Below are positions 10,004 to 20,449 of a DNA stretch of 37,729 bases, piece after piece; position 1 is the stretch's first letter; each line of letters begins with the position of its first letter. The DNA is from Aquabacterium sp. (GTDB lineage Bacteria; Pseudomonadota; Gammaproteobacteria; Burkholderiales; Burkholderiaceae_C). Both the position numbers and the translations under genes were made by a program. Under the pieces are notes generated by a model that saw nothing but the letters and a program-made list of their open reading frames with translations, did no database searches and had not been told where the DNA came from. The DNA is taken from assembly GCA_023150345.1 (NCBI GenBank), contig JAKLLB010000037.1, positions 1-37,729 of the forward strand. Reading direction: 5' to 3'.

Positions 10004-10853
10004 TCCATCCTTCCAGGTGGTCTACGGCCTCGGGCAAGCCCCAGCGGGGCTGCGTCGTGGCCCAGGCGGCCTGCATCAGGCACAGCGCGGCGTCCAGGGC
10101 GTCGCCGCGGGCCTCGTTGACCAGTGCGGCGCGCAGCTCGTCGCTCGTGCGCAACCGCAAGTCCAGCCGCGTGCGGCCGGCTTCCAGCGCCTCGACGATG
10201 TCCCGCCGGGCGAGTTGCCGATCGGCGGTCTGGCGCGCAGCATCGTCGCTCTTGTAGGAACGTCGGCCGATCACTTCGCGCGCCAGCAATCCGGGGTAGG
10301 CTTCGAGCGCCACCCTCGGTGCCCCCTGTTGCTCGGCCTCGTGTGCCGGAAAGTGCGCGCACGCCCAGCGCAACAGCGGCACGCCGGCGTGGAGCATCCA
10401 GGCCACCGGCGGGTTGACCCACTTCATCGACGGACTCGAACCGGCCGGACGATCGCAGGCGCGGTGGGCGAACTTCGCTCCCGCGGGACGGCTGGCGCAG
10501 AACGCCGCGAATCGCGCGCGCAGTTCGGCCCGGTCGAGACTGACAAACCGGTCGATGCAGGGGGCCCAGTCAACGGGCCAGCTCCACGCCAGCACCAGTT
10601 CGCGCGGAAGCCCGAACGGCAGGTCGAAGCCGCCCACCCAGCGCGGCTGGGCGCGCAGCCACTCGGCAAGTCCGCCCAACGTGTCGAACCGTTGCAACGC
10701 GCGCAGGACGACCACTGCATTCGAACACTCGCCCTGAGCCAGCATGACCGGCTTGCGCCGCTCGGGGCGGCTCGTGAAGTCCACGCCAATCAGCGGCATC
10801 GACGCCCACGGGTTGGGGGCGGCTGGATCGTCGTGGACGGGTCGGCTGGGCAT
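9990..10853 (-). CDS. DUF429 family protein
   Basis: 287 residues matching the DUF429 pattern: an N-terminal MPLIGVDFTSRP strand with an acidic residue, WVGGFDLPFGLPREL, VEALEAYPGLLAR-like text (read here as VALEAYPGLLA), and the C-terminal EARGDALDAALCLMQAAWA. Conserved acidic residues and the fold type suggest an RNase-H-like nuclease or NTP-binding core, but the biochemical role of the family is not established. It starts three bases after the stop of the upstream EamA transporter, so the two genes are very likely one transcript. Confidence 0.85.
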   Translation of the reverse strand: MPSRPVHDDPAAPNPWASMPLIGVDFTSRPERRKPVMLAQGECSNAVVVLRALQRFDTLGGLAEWLRAQPRWVGGFDLPFGLPRELVLAWSWPVDWAPCIDRFVSLDRAELRARFAAFCASRPAGAKFAHRACDRPAGSSPSMKWVNPPVAWMLHAGVPLLRWACAHFPAHEAEQQGAPRVALEAYPGLLAREVIGRRSYKSDDAARQTADRQLARRDIVEALEAGRTRLDLRLRTSDELRAALVNEARGDALDAALCLMQAAWATTQPRWGLPEAVDHLEGWITSA

Positions 10854-10856
10854 GCC

Positions 10857-11738
10857 TCAGTTCCAGGCCAGCGCCATGACCCCGGCGGCCATGCAGGCCG
10901 CGCCCACCAGGCGCAGGCCGCGATCGGTCTCGCCCAGCAAGCGCCCACCCAGCACGGCGGCGAACAGCATCGAGACCTCGCGCGCAGGCGCCACGTGTGA
11001 CAGCGGTGCCTGCTGGGCGGCAAAGAGCACGAGCACATAGCTCACGGGGCTGATGAGCGCGAGCAGCAGGGCCGCCTTCCACTGCGCACGCCAGTCGCGG
11101 ACGAAGCCCTCGCGGTCGGCCAAAGCGCCCGGCAGCATGAAGGGTATGCGCAGCACGTTGCCGATCCAGTCGACCAGGATCGGCGAGATCAGCAGCACCT
11201 TCACCGCGTAGCCGTCGATGACCGTGTAGCCTGCAATCAGCAGCCCGGTCGTGCCGCCCCATGCCAGGCCGGCGCGGACGCGGGCGCGTTGTGCCGGATC
11301 GTGGGCGGCCGACCACAGGCGCGGGCCACCGGCGATCAGGAACACACCGGCAGCAATCGCGCAAACCCCCAGCGCACCCTGCATCCCGAGCGCCTCGTCC
11401 AGCAGCACGACGGCGCCGATCGAACTGACCAAGGGCCCGGTGCCACGCGCTACCGGGTACACCACCGTCAGGTCCGAGGCCCGATAGCCCGCCAGCAGCA
11501 CGTTGAAGTACACGAGGTGCGTCAGGCCGCTGGCCAGCAGCAGCGCCCAGTGCTGCCACCCCCACTCGCGTGCCTGTTGCCAAGCCAGCATGAGGCCCAG
11601 CGGTGACCACAGCACCATGATCATCAGCGCGCCCATCAGCACGAAGTGGGCGCCGCCCTGGGTCTTCTTGGCCACCATGTTCCAGGTGGCATGCAGCAGC
11701 GCGGCAACCAGGATCAGCGCGAGGGCGGACAGTGGCAT
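10857..11738 (-). CDS. EamA/DMT family transporter
   Basis: A 293-residue inner-membrane protein with about ten transmembrane segments in two EamA repeats. The first starts MPLSALALILVAALLHATWN and includes the YRASDLTVVYPVARGTGPL motif; the second includes GLLIAGYTVIDGYAV and PVSYVLVLFAAQQAPLSHVAPAREVS. The EamA/DMT superfamily exports amino acids or metabolites or moves nucleotide sugars; the substrate here cannot be inferred. ATG 11738 was chosen because the hydrophobic repeat begins there. It is divergent from the asparaginase gene with only 40 bases between the start codons, so the two promoters must overlap. Confidence 0.92.
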   Translation of the reverse strand: MPLSALALILVAALLHATWNMVAKKTQGGAHFVLMGALMIMVLWSPLGLMLAWQQAREWGWQHWALLLASGLTHLVYFNVLLAGYRASDLTVVYPVARGTGPLVSSIGAVVLLDEALGMQGALGVCAIAAGVFLIAGGPRLWSAAHDPAQRARVRAGLAWGGTTGLLIAGYTVIDGYAVKVLLISPILVDWIGNVLRIPFMLPGALADREGFVRDWRAQWKAALLLALISPVSYVLVLFAAQQAPLSHVAPAREVSMLFAAVLGGRLLGETDRGLRLVGAACMAAGVMALAWN

Positions 11739-11760
11739 CGGGCGATTGTGGCCTTCGGCC

Positions 11761-11771
11761 GGCGTTAGAGT
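11761..11771 (+). promoter_or_regulatory. Possible -10 region of the asparaginase gene
   Basis: GGCGTTAGAGT contains a TAGAGT -10-like hexamer only seven bases before the ATG at 11779. If used, transcription would begin at or next to the ATG, giving a leaderless mRNA. No Shine-Dalgarno sequence is visible before this ATG. The same 11-mer recurs at 30366-30376 upstream of uspA. No convincing -35 was found. Confidence 0.3.
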
Positions 11772-11778
11772 GCCACCC

Positions 11779-12846
11779 ATGACCCGATGCCCCACCGCCG
11801 CGACCGATCCCGACCTCGTGCATGCCATGCGGGGCGGCATCGTCGAGTCGTTTCACCGAGGCGCGTTTGCCGTCGTCGATGCTCAGGCGCGCGTGCGGCA
11901 TTCGGTGGGCGACATCGAGCGACCGGTATTTCCTCGCTCGGCCGTGAAGGTGCTGCAGGCGCTGCCGCTGGTGGCCAGCGGCGCGGCCGATGCGCTGGGC
12001 CTGAGCGACGCCGAACTGGCGCTGGCCTGCGCCTCCCATACAGGAGACCCGCGCCATGTCGAGACCGCGCTGTCCATGTTGGCCAAGGCCGGACTCGACG
12101 AGGCCGCCCTCGAGTGCGGCATGCACTGGCCCGGCGGCGAGGCGGCGGCGCGGGCGTTGGCGCGCGAGGGTCTGCAACCCGGGGCGCGCCACAACAACTG
12201 CTCGGGCAAGCATGCCGGCTTTCTCTGCCTGGGCTGCCTGATGGCGCGTGCCCGAGGTGCAGACCCGAGGGACTTCGTGCGCGGCTACGTCAGGCCCGAT
12301 CATCCGGTGATGCGCGAAGTCGCGGCAGCACTGGCCGCGACGACCGGGGTCGACCTGGCGCGTGCGCCGATGGGCACCGACGGCTGCTCCATCCCCACCT
12401 GGGGCCTGCCGCTGCGTGCGCTGGCCACCGGCTTTGCGCGCGTGGCCACCGGCGAGGGTTTGACGGCCGCCCACGCCGCGGCAGCGCAACGCCTGCGCGC
12501 CGCCGTGGCAGCGCAACCGTGGTTCGTCGGTGGCACTGGTCGCTTCGACACCCGGGTGATGGAGCGCCTGGGCGAGCGCGTGTTCTGCAAGGTGGGCGCC
12601 GAAGGCGTGTACTGCGCCGCACTCCCCGAGGCTGGCCTGGGCGTGGCGTTGAAGATGGACGATGGAAACAACGCTCGCGCCGCTGAAGTGGTGATGGCCA
12701 CGCTGCTTCTGTTGCTGGTCGATCTGTCGCCGTCGGAGGCGGCATTCGCGCAGTCGCTGGCCGTGCCGCCGTTGTTGAACTGGAACGGCATCCGCGTGGG
12801 TGAACTGCGCGCCAGCGACGCGTTGCAGGCGGCAGTGGCGCGCTGA
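11779..12846 (+). CDS. L-asparaginase, Rhizobium etli type (asparaginase II, PF06089-like)
   Basis: 355 residues resembling the third, Rhizobium-type asparaginase class, which hydrolyses asparagine to aspartate and ammonia and is unrelated to E. coli AnsA/AnsB. The class signatures are present in order: RGGIVESFHRGAFAVVD at the start, PRSAVKVLQALP (Ser-x-x-Lys), CASHTGDPRHV, NNCSGKHAGF (Cys and Lys), MGTDGCSIPTWGLPL (second Cys of the predicted metal site) and CKVGAEGVYCAAL with a Lys. The family usually reads DGCGxP; here it is DGCSIP. No signal peptide, so cytoplasmic. It is divergent from the EamA transporter, and that pairing might link transport with amide hydrolysis, though this is conjecture. 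Confidence 0.9.
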   Translation: MTRCPTAATDPDLVHAMRGGIVESFHRGAFAVVDAQARVRHSVGDIERPVFPRSAVKVLQALPLVASGAADALGLSDAELALACASHTGDPRHVETALSMLAKAGLDEAALECGMHWPGGEAAARALAREGLQPGARHNNCSGKHAGFLCLGCLMARARGADPRDFVRGYVRPDHPVMREVAAALAATTGVDLARAPMGTDGCSIPTWGLPLRALATGFARVATGEGLTAAHAAAAQRLRAAVAAQPWFVGGTGRFDTRVMERLGERVFCKVGAEGVYCAALPEAGLGVALKMDDGNNARAAEVVMATLLLLLVDLSPSEAAFAQSLAVPPLLNWNGIRVGELRASDALQAAVAR

Positions 12847-12879
12847 ACACACGCGCGCCGGCGCAGCGGTCACGGCCGC

Positions 12880-12899
12880 GGCGCGTCGGGCGACGCGCC
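12880..12899. terminator. GC hairpin after the asparaginase gene
   Basis: GGCGCGTC and GACGCGCC form a perfect eight-base-pair stem with a GGGC loop, 33 bases after the stop codon. No T-run follows, so it may be a factor-dependent terminator or an RNA-end stabiliser. Confidence 0.4.
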
Positions 12900-13036
12900 A
12901 CCCGCCCGTCAGTTGCGCGGCGCCCCCGACTGGCGGATGATCGCCGGGCCGCAGGCGTTGTGCCCGCCAGCCCCACCTGGGAAGGCTGGGTGCGTGCATG
13001 GCCCTGGGTGCGCCCGGCTTGAAAGGGGAGGCCATC

Positions 13037-14182
13037 ATGCGCATTGCGCAACATGTCTGGGATCCGAAGACCGGCTGGCGTTTCGAGTCTGCGCCGGCGG
13101 GCGCGTCCGACGCGTCGCTCCTGCTGGTGTTCGGCGCTACGGCCGCGTTGGATCGCGCAGAGGCGGTCGATGCGCTGCGCCAGCGCCATCCGAGCGCCCA
13201 TCTGGTGGGCTGCTCGACGGCTGGTGAGATCACCGGCACGCGGGTGCACGACGACTCGATCGTCGCCACGGCGATCGCCTTCGAGCGTACGGGGGTCGAA
13301 GTCGCCCGCGCCGCCATCGACGACGCCGCACACAGCGCACAGGTGGCGCGCTTGCTTGCCGACGACCTCGTTGCGCGCCACGCCGGGCTGCGCCACGTGC
13401 TCGTGCTCAGCGATGGCCTGAAGGTCAACGGCAGCGAGCTCGCGGCGGCGCTGCGATCGGCGCTGCCTGCAGGCGTGTCGGCTACCGGCGGCCTGGCCGG
13501 CGATGGCGATCGCTTTGCCCGCACCACGACCTTGGCCGATGGTGTGGCCACTTCCGCCCAGGTGGTGGCCGTCGGGCTCTACGGCTCGGCGCTGCGGGTG
13601 GGCTGGGGCTCGATGGGCGGCTGGGATCCGTTCGGGCCCTGGCGACGCATCACCAAGGCCAGCGGCAACGTGTTGCACGAACTCGACGGCCAGAGCGCGC
13701 TCGCGCTGTACAAGAGCTACCTGGGCGAACACGCGGCCGGGTTGCCGGCATCGGCATTGCTGTTCCCGCTGGCACTCGATGACGGCGATGGCGGCTGCGG
13801 GCTGGTGCGCACCGTGCTGGCTGTCGATGAAGCCACCGGTACGATGACCTTCGCCGGCGACATGCCAGTTGGCCTGCAGGCCCGGTTGATGAAGGCCAAC
13901 TTCGACCGACTGGTCGACGGCGCCAGCGGCGCTGCCCAGGCCGGCGTGGCCGGTCTGCACGATGCACCGGCGGAGTTGGCGCTGCTGATCAGTTGTGTCG
14001 GCCGCAAGCTGGTGTTGCGACAGCGTGTCGAAGAGGAGACCGAGGCCGTGCAGGACGCACTGGGACCCCAGGCGCGCCTGTGCGGCTTCTATTCCTACGG
14101 CGAGATTTGCCCGCAGGGCACGATGGGCGTCTGCGAGCTGCACAACCAGACCATGACCGTCACTACGCTCAGCGAGACATGA
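13037..14182 (+). CDS. FIST-domain sensor protein (NosP-like)
   Basis: 381 residues with an N-terminal FIST_N part (about 30-215: LLLVFGATAAL, HLVGCSTAGEI, LVLSDGLKVNGSEL, ATGGLAGDGDRF) and a FIST_C part (about 215-370: LDGQSALALYKSYLGEHAAGLPASALLFPL, GFYSYGEICP). FIST proteins are sensory; the NosP subgroup binds haem and NO and controls a kinase encoded next to it. That arrangement is repeated here: the stop overlaps the start of a histidine kinase by four bases. GGGGAGG precedes ATG 13037. A point against haem binding is that residue 190 is Trp in GWGSMGGWDPFG; I recall a His in many NosP-type proteins at this motif. FIST assignment is firm, NO sensing is inference. Confidence 0.9.
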   Translation: MRIAQHVWDPKTGWRFESAPAGASDASLLLVFGATAALDRAEAVDALRQRHPSAHLVGCSTAGEITGTRVHDDSIVATAIAFERTGVEVARAAIDDAAHSAQVARLLADDLVARHAGLRHVLVLSDGLKVNGSELAAALRSALPAGVSATGGLAGDGDRFARTTTLADGVATSAQVVAVGLYGSALRVGWGSMGGWDPFGPWRRITKASGNVLHELDGQSALALYKSYLGEHAAGLPASALLFPLALDDGDGGCGLVRTVLAVDEATGTMTFAGDMPVGLQARLMKANFDRLVDGASGAAQAGVAGLHDAPAELALLISCVGRKLVLRQRVEEETEAVQDALGPQARLCGFYSYGEICPQGTMGVCELHNQTMTVTTLSET

Positions 14183-15273
14183 CTGCGCAGCTGCACAAGC
14201 TGCTCGTACGCCAGCTGCGGCGCGCTTATGGCTCGCCCGAGGCGGCGCCTGCCGGCATGGAGGCGCTGCCGGCAGTGGTGAGCCAGGCCTACGCCGACGC
14301 CGACGCCGATCGCACGATGATCGAGCGCTCGCTCGAGTTGATGTCGCAGGAGCTGACGCAGCGCAATGCCCAGTTGCAGGCCGAGCTCGAGGAGCGCCAG
14401 CGCGCGCGGGAGGCACTCGAGCTCAAGTCTGCCGAGCAGCAGGCGCTGATCGGGCGGCTGGAAGAAGCGCACAACCAGCTGCTGCAGTCCGAGAAGATGG
14501 CGTCGATCGGTCAGCTTGCTGCCGGCGTCGCGCACGAGATCAACAACCCGATCGGCTTCGTGGCGAGTAACCTGAGCACGATGCAGCAATATGCGCAAAC
14601 AGTGGTCGCACTCGTCGACGGGCTGGCGGCGCTGGCGCCGCTGGAAGCCGGCGGGTTGCTCGAGCAGCATGAATGGGAGTACCTGCGTGAGGACATGCCG
14701 GCGCTGCTGGACGAGTCGGGCGACGGCATCCGGCGTGTCAAGCAGATCGTGCAGGACTTGAAGGACTTCTCGCATGTCGACGAGCGGGCCTGGCAGTACG
14801 CCGACTTGCACAAGGGCCTGGACAGCACGCTCAACATCGTCGCCAACGAGGTCAAGTATGTTGCCGACGTCGAGCGCCAGTATGGCGAACTGCCCGAGGT
14901 GGAGTGCCACGCCTCGCAGCTCAACCAGGTGTTCATGAACGTGCTGGTCAACGCCGCGCATGCCATCAAGGGCGGGCCGCGCGGGCGCATCGTGGTGCGC
15001 ACTTCCCAACCCGATGCCGATCACGTTCTCATCGAATTCCGTGACAACGGCAGCGGCATTGCGCCGCAGCACCTGCCCCGCATCTTCGATCCGTTCTTCA
15101 CGACCAAGCCGGTCGGCTCGGGAACAGGGTTGGGGCTTTCGCTGTCCTGGGGTATCGTACGCGATCATGGCGGACGCATCGATGTCGAGTCGCAAGTCGG
15201 CGAGGGCACGACGTTTCGCATCGTGCTCCCGGTGCAGCGTCTGGCCGGGGAGGCCAAGCCCGATGTCGCATGA
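14179..15273 (+). CDS. Cytoplasmic histidine kinase paired with the FIST protein
   Basis: 364 residues. A long coiled-coil (about 40-105, rich in Glu, Arg and Gln) leads into the dimerisation domain with phospho-His119 in GVAHEINNPIGF, then HATPase_c with NVLVNAAHAI (N box), FRDNGSGIAPQHLPRIFDPFF and GSGTGLGLSLSWGIV. No membrane segment, PAS or receiver domain is seen. The ATG overlaps the FIST stop (ATGA), so synthesis is coupled, as for NosP/NahK pairs. The expected mechanism is that the FIST protein changes autophosphorylation of this kinase. The target regulator is not identified; no HPt or REC gene is directly adjacent. The H-NOX gene follows after 90 bases. Confidence 0.92.
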   Translation: MTAQLHKLLVRQLRRAYGSPEAAPAGMEALPAVVSQAYADADADRTMIERSLELMSQELTQRNAQLQAELEERQRAREALELKSAEQQALIGRLEEAHNQLLQSEKMASIGQLAAGVAHEINNPIGFVASNLSTMQQYAQTVVALVDGLAALAPLEAGGLLEQHEWEYLREDMPALLDESGDGIRRVKQIVQDLKDFSHVDERAWQYADLHKGLDSTLNIVANEVKYVADVERQYGELPEVECHASQLNQVFMNVLVNAAHAIKGGPRGRIVVRTSQPDADHVLIEFRDNGSGIAPQHLPRIFDPFFTTKPVGSGTGLGLSLSWGIVRDHGGRIDVESQVGEGTTFRIVLPVQRLAGEAKPDVA

Positions 15274-15880
15274 GGGGCGGCGTCGCGAGGCCAAGTCGGC
15301 GATCGTGGACGACCGGTTCGTTGCGCCTGGGCGCAGTCGGCGCAAGCAACGGGATGGATCGCAATGTACGGACTGGTGAACAAGCTGGTCGTTGCGACGA
15401 TCGAGCGGCACTATGGCGCGGACCGGTGGCGAGAGGCATCGCGTGCGCTGCCGTTCGACAGCCACCGCTATGTGGCGATGCAGCCCTATGACGACGACGA
15501 GACCTACGCGATCGTCGCGACCGCATGCAGCCACTTGTCGGTGGCGGCGGCCGACCTGATGCGCCTGATCGGGCGCGACTGGGTGGCCCACACATCGCGC
15601 CATGAGTATCGCGAGTTGTTCGCGTTCAGTGGACCGGACCTTTATACCTTTATCGGCAATCTGAACAACCTGCACGCCACGCTGGGCAATCAGATGCCGG
15701 GGCTGCGCCCGCCGTCGTTCACGGTGCGCCGCGAGCCTGTCGGCCACATCGTGGTGGGCTATTACTCGCATCGCGCCGGACTCGCGCCGCTGGTCATCGG
15801 GCTGCTCGAAGGGCTGTGCGAGCACTTCGGTGTCAGGGCAACCGTGCGCCACGCGCGCTCGCGCGTGGATGAGGGCGACC

Positions 15881-17569
<1,689 letters not shown>

Positions 17570-17577
17570 GCGCGGGG

Positions 17578-17609
17578 GTTCACGCCCTGTGCTCACCCAG
17601 GGCCTGAAC
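17578..17609. terminator. Hairpin between convergent hybrid kinase and araC genes
   Basis: GTTCA-c-GCCCTG and CAGGGC-c-TGAAC form an 11-pair stem with one C/C mismatch and an eight-base loop. It begins eight bases after the kinase stop, and the araC stop codon is in the loop. The symmetry suits a bidirectional terminator, although no T-run is present. Confidence 0.5.
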
Positions 17610-18618
17610 TGGGTGCGCCGCGCAGGCGCGTGTGGCTGGGCATCTCCCCCGTCCACTGCCGGTAGGCGCGCGCGAAGCTCTTGGCACTGGCATAGCCCAC
17701 GGCCCGCGCCACTTGCTTGATGGGGCGCTGGGTGCGCGACAGCAGCGCCAGCGCGTGGTCGCGGCGGGCCTCGTCCTTGAGTGTCTGCACGGCTGTGCCT
17801 TCTTCGGCAAGCAGTCGGTGCAGCGTACGCACCGACACATGCAGCTGTGCCGCCAGCGATGCCGCGCTGTGGGCTTCGTGCGGGCGTGCGCGCACGAGCT
17901 GGCGCACGCGCTGCGCCAGCTGGCGCTCGCGGCGGTACGACCACACCGTCAGCGGCAGGGCACGCTGCAGCATCTGGTTCAGCGCGGTCTCGTCGCGGCA
18001 CAGCGGCCGCGCCAGGAAGGCCGCGTCGAAGTCGAGGCCGGCAGCCTCGGCCCCGAAGTGCTGGTTGCCCGGGAACAGCAGCGGGTACACGTCGACATGC
18101 GCTGGGGCAGGGAAGGGCAATCGGGTCTCGAACAGCGGCACGCGCGCGTCGATCCACCAGCACGCCAAGCCGTGTGCGTTGCGCAGCAGCGTGACGAGGC
18201 AGAACTCGCGCAGTGCGCCCAGCGCCCGGCGCTCCTCGATGCGCAGCCGCGCCACGCGATCGTGCGTTTCGAGCGTCAGTCGCACGTCGTCGGTCAGCAA
18301 CCCATGGTGACGGCACCAGCGCTTGAGTGCCAAGCCCAGCGTTGGTGCGCCGCTGGAGGCGCGCGCCAGCATGCCGTAGCTTCCCCAGGGCAGCCGGCGC
18401 GAGAACCAGCCCAGCGCTTCGTCGTCGAGCTCGCGCATGGCGTGAGCAGACACCTCTTCGAGCTGCGCGGCGGTGATGCGGCCATCGGCGCGGTACAGGT
18501 CGCTTGGCGCAATCTGTGCCTGTTTCAGTGCCGCCGAGGGATCGAGGCCGCGCTGCGCGTATGCCAGGACGACGGCCCGGACAAAGGCGATCGGCGTCGC
18601 GGCGGCGGGCTTTCTCAT
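17593..18618 (-). CDS. AraC family transcriptional regulator
   Basis: 341 residues from ATG 18618. Residues 1-210 match the Arabinose_bd-type ligand domain of the OruR/ArgR-like AraC branch (IAFVRAVVLAYAQRGLDPSAALKQAQI; GWFSRRLPWGSYGMLARAS; LTLETHDRVARLRIEE; FPAPAHVDVYPLLFPG). The C-terminal 100 residues carry two helix-turn-helix units (SAASLAAQLHVSVRTLHRLL and IKQVARAVGYASAKSFARAYRQWTG). The gene is divergent from the methylcrotonyl-CoA carboxylase gene, 199 bases apart, so it is a good candidate regulator of that cluster, with an acyl-CoA or acid ligand. The liu operons of Pseudomonas use a MerR regulator, so an AraC here would be different. Confidence 0.92.
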   Translation of the reverse strand: MRKPAAATPIAFVRAVVLAYAQRGLDPSAALKQAQIAPSDLYRADGRITAAQLEEVSAHAMRELDDEALGWFSRRLPWGSYGMLARASSGAPTLGLALKRWCRHHGLLTDDVRLTLETHDRVARLRIEERRALGALREFCLVTLLRNAHGLACWWIDARVPLFETRLPFPAPAHVDVYPLLFPGNQHFGAEAAGLDFDAAFLARPLCRDETALNQMLQRALPLTVWSYRRERQLAQRVRQLVRARPHEAHSAASLAAQLHVSVRTLHRLLAEEGTAVQTLKDEARRDHALALLSRTQRPIKQVARAVGYASAKSFARAYRQWTGEMPSHTRLRGAPSSGPG

Positions 18619-18817
18619 GACGGCCAGTGTCGATGCATATGGCACGATTTGCAACCCTGTCGGCACACCGTGCGCCACCGTGCTGCCTAAGCTCGCAGCT
18701 GTGTCCCGTGCGGCCGGAGCGGGCGACGTGTGACGCATACGGCGCTACATTGGTCTGCCCGGCGGCGCGTACCATCCGCGCCCCGCGTCGTCCCCCCAGG
18801 GTGCTAGGAGCTCCACG

Positions 18818-20440
18818 ATGTCCGTCCTCGAGGCCAAGGTCAACCCGCGCAGCGAAGAATTCAAGGTCAATGCCGCCGCCATGCGCGCACTGGTCGACGA
18901 CCTGAACGTGCAGCTCGCGCGCATGACGGAAGGCGGCGGCGCCGAGGCCCGCGCCAAGCATGTGGCCCGCGGCAAGCTTCTGCCACGCGAGCGCGTGGAG
19001 CGCCTGCTCGATCCGGACACGCCGTTCCTGGAGATCGCGCCGCTGGCCGGCATGGGCGTCTATCTCGAGAAGGACGGCAGCGACGCCGCGCCGTCGGCCG
19101 GCGTGGTTGCGGGCATCGGCCGCGTCAATGGCGTCGAGTGCATGATCGTCTGCAACGACGCCACGGTAAAGGGTGGCAGCTACTTCCCGCTCACCGTCAA
19201 GAAGCACCTGCGCGCGCAGGAGATCGCGGCGCAGAACCGACTGCCCTGCGTCTACCTGGTCGACTCCGGCGGCGCCAACCTGCCCACGCAGGACGAGGTC
19301 TTCCCCGACCGAGACCACTTCGGCCGCATTTTCTACAACCAGGCCAACCTCTCGGGCGCCGGCATTCCGCAGGTGGCGGTGGTGATGGGCTCGTGCACCG
19401 CCGGCGGCGCCTACGTGCCGGCGATGAGCGACGAGACCATCATCGTCAAGAACCAGGGCACCATCTTCCTGGGCGGCCCGCCGCTGGTAAAGGCGGCCAC
19501 CGGCGAGGTGGTGAGCGCAGAGGACCTGGGCGGAGGCGACATCCATACCCGGCTGTCCGGCGTGGCCGACCATCTGGCCGAGAACGACCTGCACGCGCTG
19601 GCACTGGCACGCCAAGCCGTGGGCCGGCTGAACTGGCGCAAGCCGCAGCAGATGCTGCTGCAGCCGCCCAGACCGCCGAAGTACGCGGCCGACGAACTGC
19701 ACGGCATCGTGCCGGCCGACACGCGCAAGCCCTACGACGTGCGCGAGATCATCGCCCGCATCGTCGACGGCAGCGAGTTCGACGAATTCAAGTCGCGCTA
19801 CGGCACCACGCTGGTGTGCGGCTTCGCCCACATCGAGGGCATGCCGGTGGGCGTCGTCGCCAACAACGGCATCCTCTTTGCCGAGAGCGCCAACAAGGGC
19901 GCGCACTTCGTCGAGCTGTGCTGCCAGCGCAAAGTGCCGCTGATCTTCCTGCAGAACATCACCGGCTTCATGGTCGGGCGCAAGTACGAGAACGAAGGCA
20001 TTGCCCGTGCCGGCGCCAAGATGGTGACCGCAGTGGCCTGCGCCGCAGTGCCCAAGTTCACGATCATCATCGGCGGCAGTTTCGGCGCCGGCAACTACGG
20101 CATGTGCGGCCGCGCCTACAGCCCACGTTTCCTGTGGATGTGGCCCAATGCCCGCGTGAGCGTGATGGGCGGCGAGCAGGCTGCCAGCGTGCTGGCCACG
20201 GTGCGCCGCGACGCCATCGAAGCCAAGGGCGGCACCTGGCCCGCTGACGAGGAGGAGCGCTTCCGCGCCCCGATCCGAGCCCAGTACGAGCGCCAAGGTC
20301 ACCCCTACTACGCCAGCGCCCGCATCTGGGACGATGGCGTCATCGACCCCGCGGACACGCGTCGCGTGCTGGCGTTGGGGCTCAGTGCGAGCCTGAATGC
20401 GCCGATTCCAGAGACCAAGTTCGGCGTGTTCCGCATGTAG
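18818..20440 (+). CDS. liuB: Methylcrotonyl-CoA carboxylase, carboxyltransferase (beta) subunit
   Basis: 540 residues of the biotin-dependent carboxyltransferase family. The enzyme transfers CO2 from carboxybiotin to 3-methylcrotonyl-CoA, a step of leucine breakdown. Both crotonase-like halves are present: [60 protein letters not shown] and [21 protein letters not shown] in the N half; [52 protein letters not shown] and [14 protein letters not shown] in the C half. These readings favour the methylcrotonyl over the propionyl type. Geranyl-CoA carboxylase is the main alternative, made unlikely by the HMG-CoA lyase gene downstream. Start: AGGAGC seven bases before ATG 18818. Confidence 0.95.
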   Translation: MSVLEAKVNPRSEEFKVNAAAMRALVDDLNVQLARMTEGGGAEARAKHVARGKLLPRERVERLLDPDTPFLEIAPLAGMGVYLEKDGSDAAPSAGVVAGIGRVNGVECMIVCNDATVKGGSYFPLTVKKHLRAQEIAAQNRLPCVYLVDSGGANLPTQDEVFPDRDHFGRIFYNQANLSGAGIPQVAVVMGSCTAGGAYVPAMSDETIIVKNQGTIFLGGPPLVKAATGEVVSAEDLGGGDIHTRLSGVADHLAENDLHALALARQAVGRLNWRKPQQMLLQPPRPPKYAADELHGIVPADTRKPYDVREIIARIVDGSEFDEFKSRYGTTLVCGFAHIEGMPVGVVANNGILFAESANKGAHFVELCCQRKVPLIFLQNITGFMVGRKYENEGIARAGAKMVTAVACAAVPKFTIIIGGSFGAGNYGMCGRAYSPRFLWMWPNARVSVMGGEQAASVLATVRRDAIEAKGGTWPADEEERFRAPIRAQYERQGHPYYASARIWDDGVIDPADTRRVLALGLSASLNAPIPETKFGVFRM

Positions 20441-20449
20441 GCGGATACA

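Noticed and set aside
10570-13551. Minus-strand frame of 993 codons
   Set aside because: Shadow of the EamA, asparaginase and FIST genes; no family motifs and biased composition.
18619-18817. AraC operator repeats and promoters in the araC-liuB gap
   Set aside because: Several short repeated words and a TACATT are present but no pair has convincing spacing; nothing could be called reliably.
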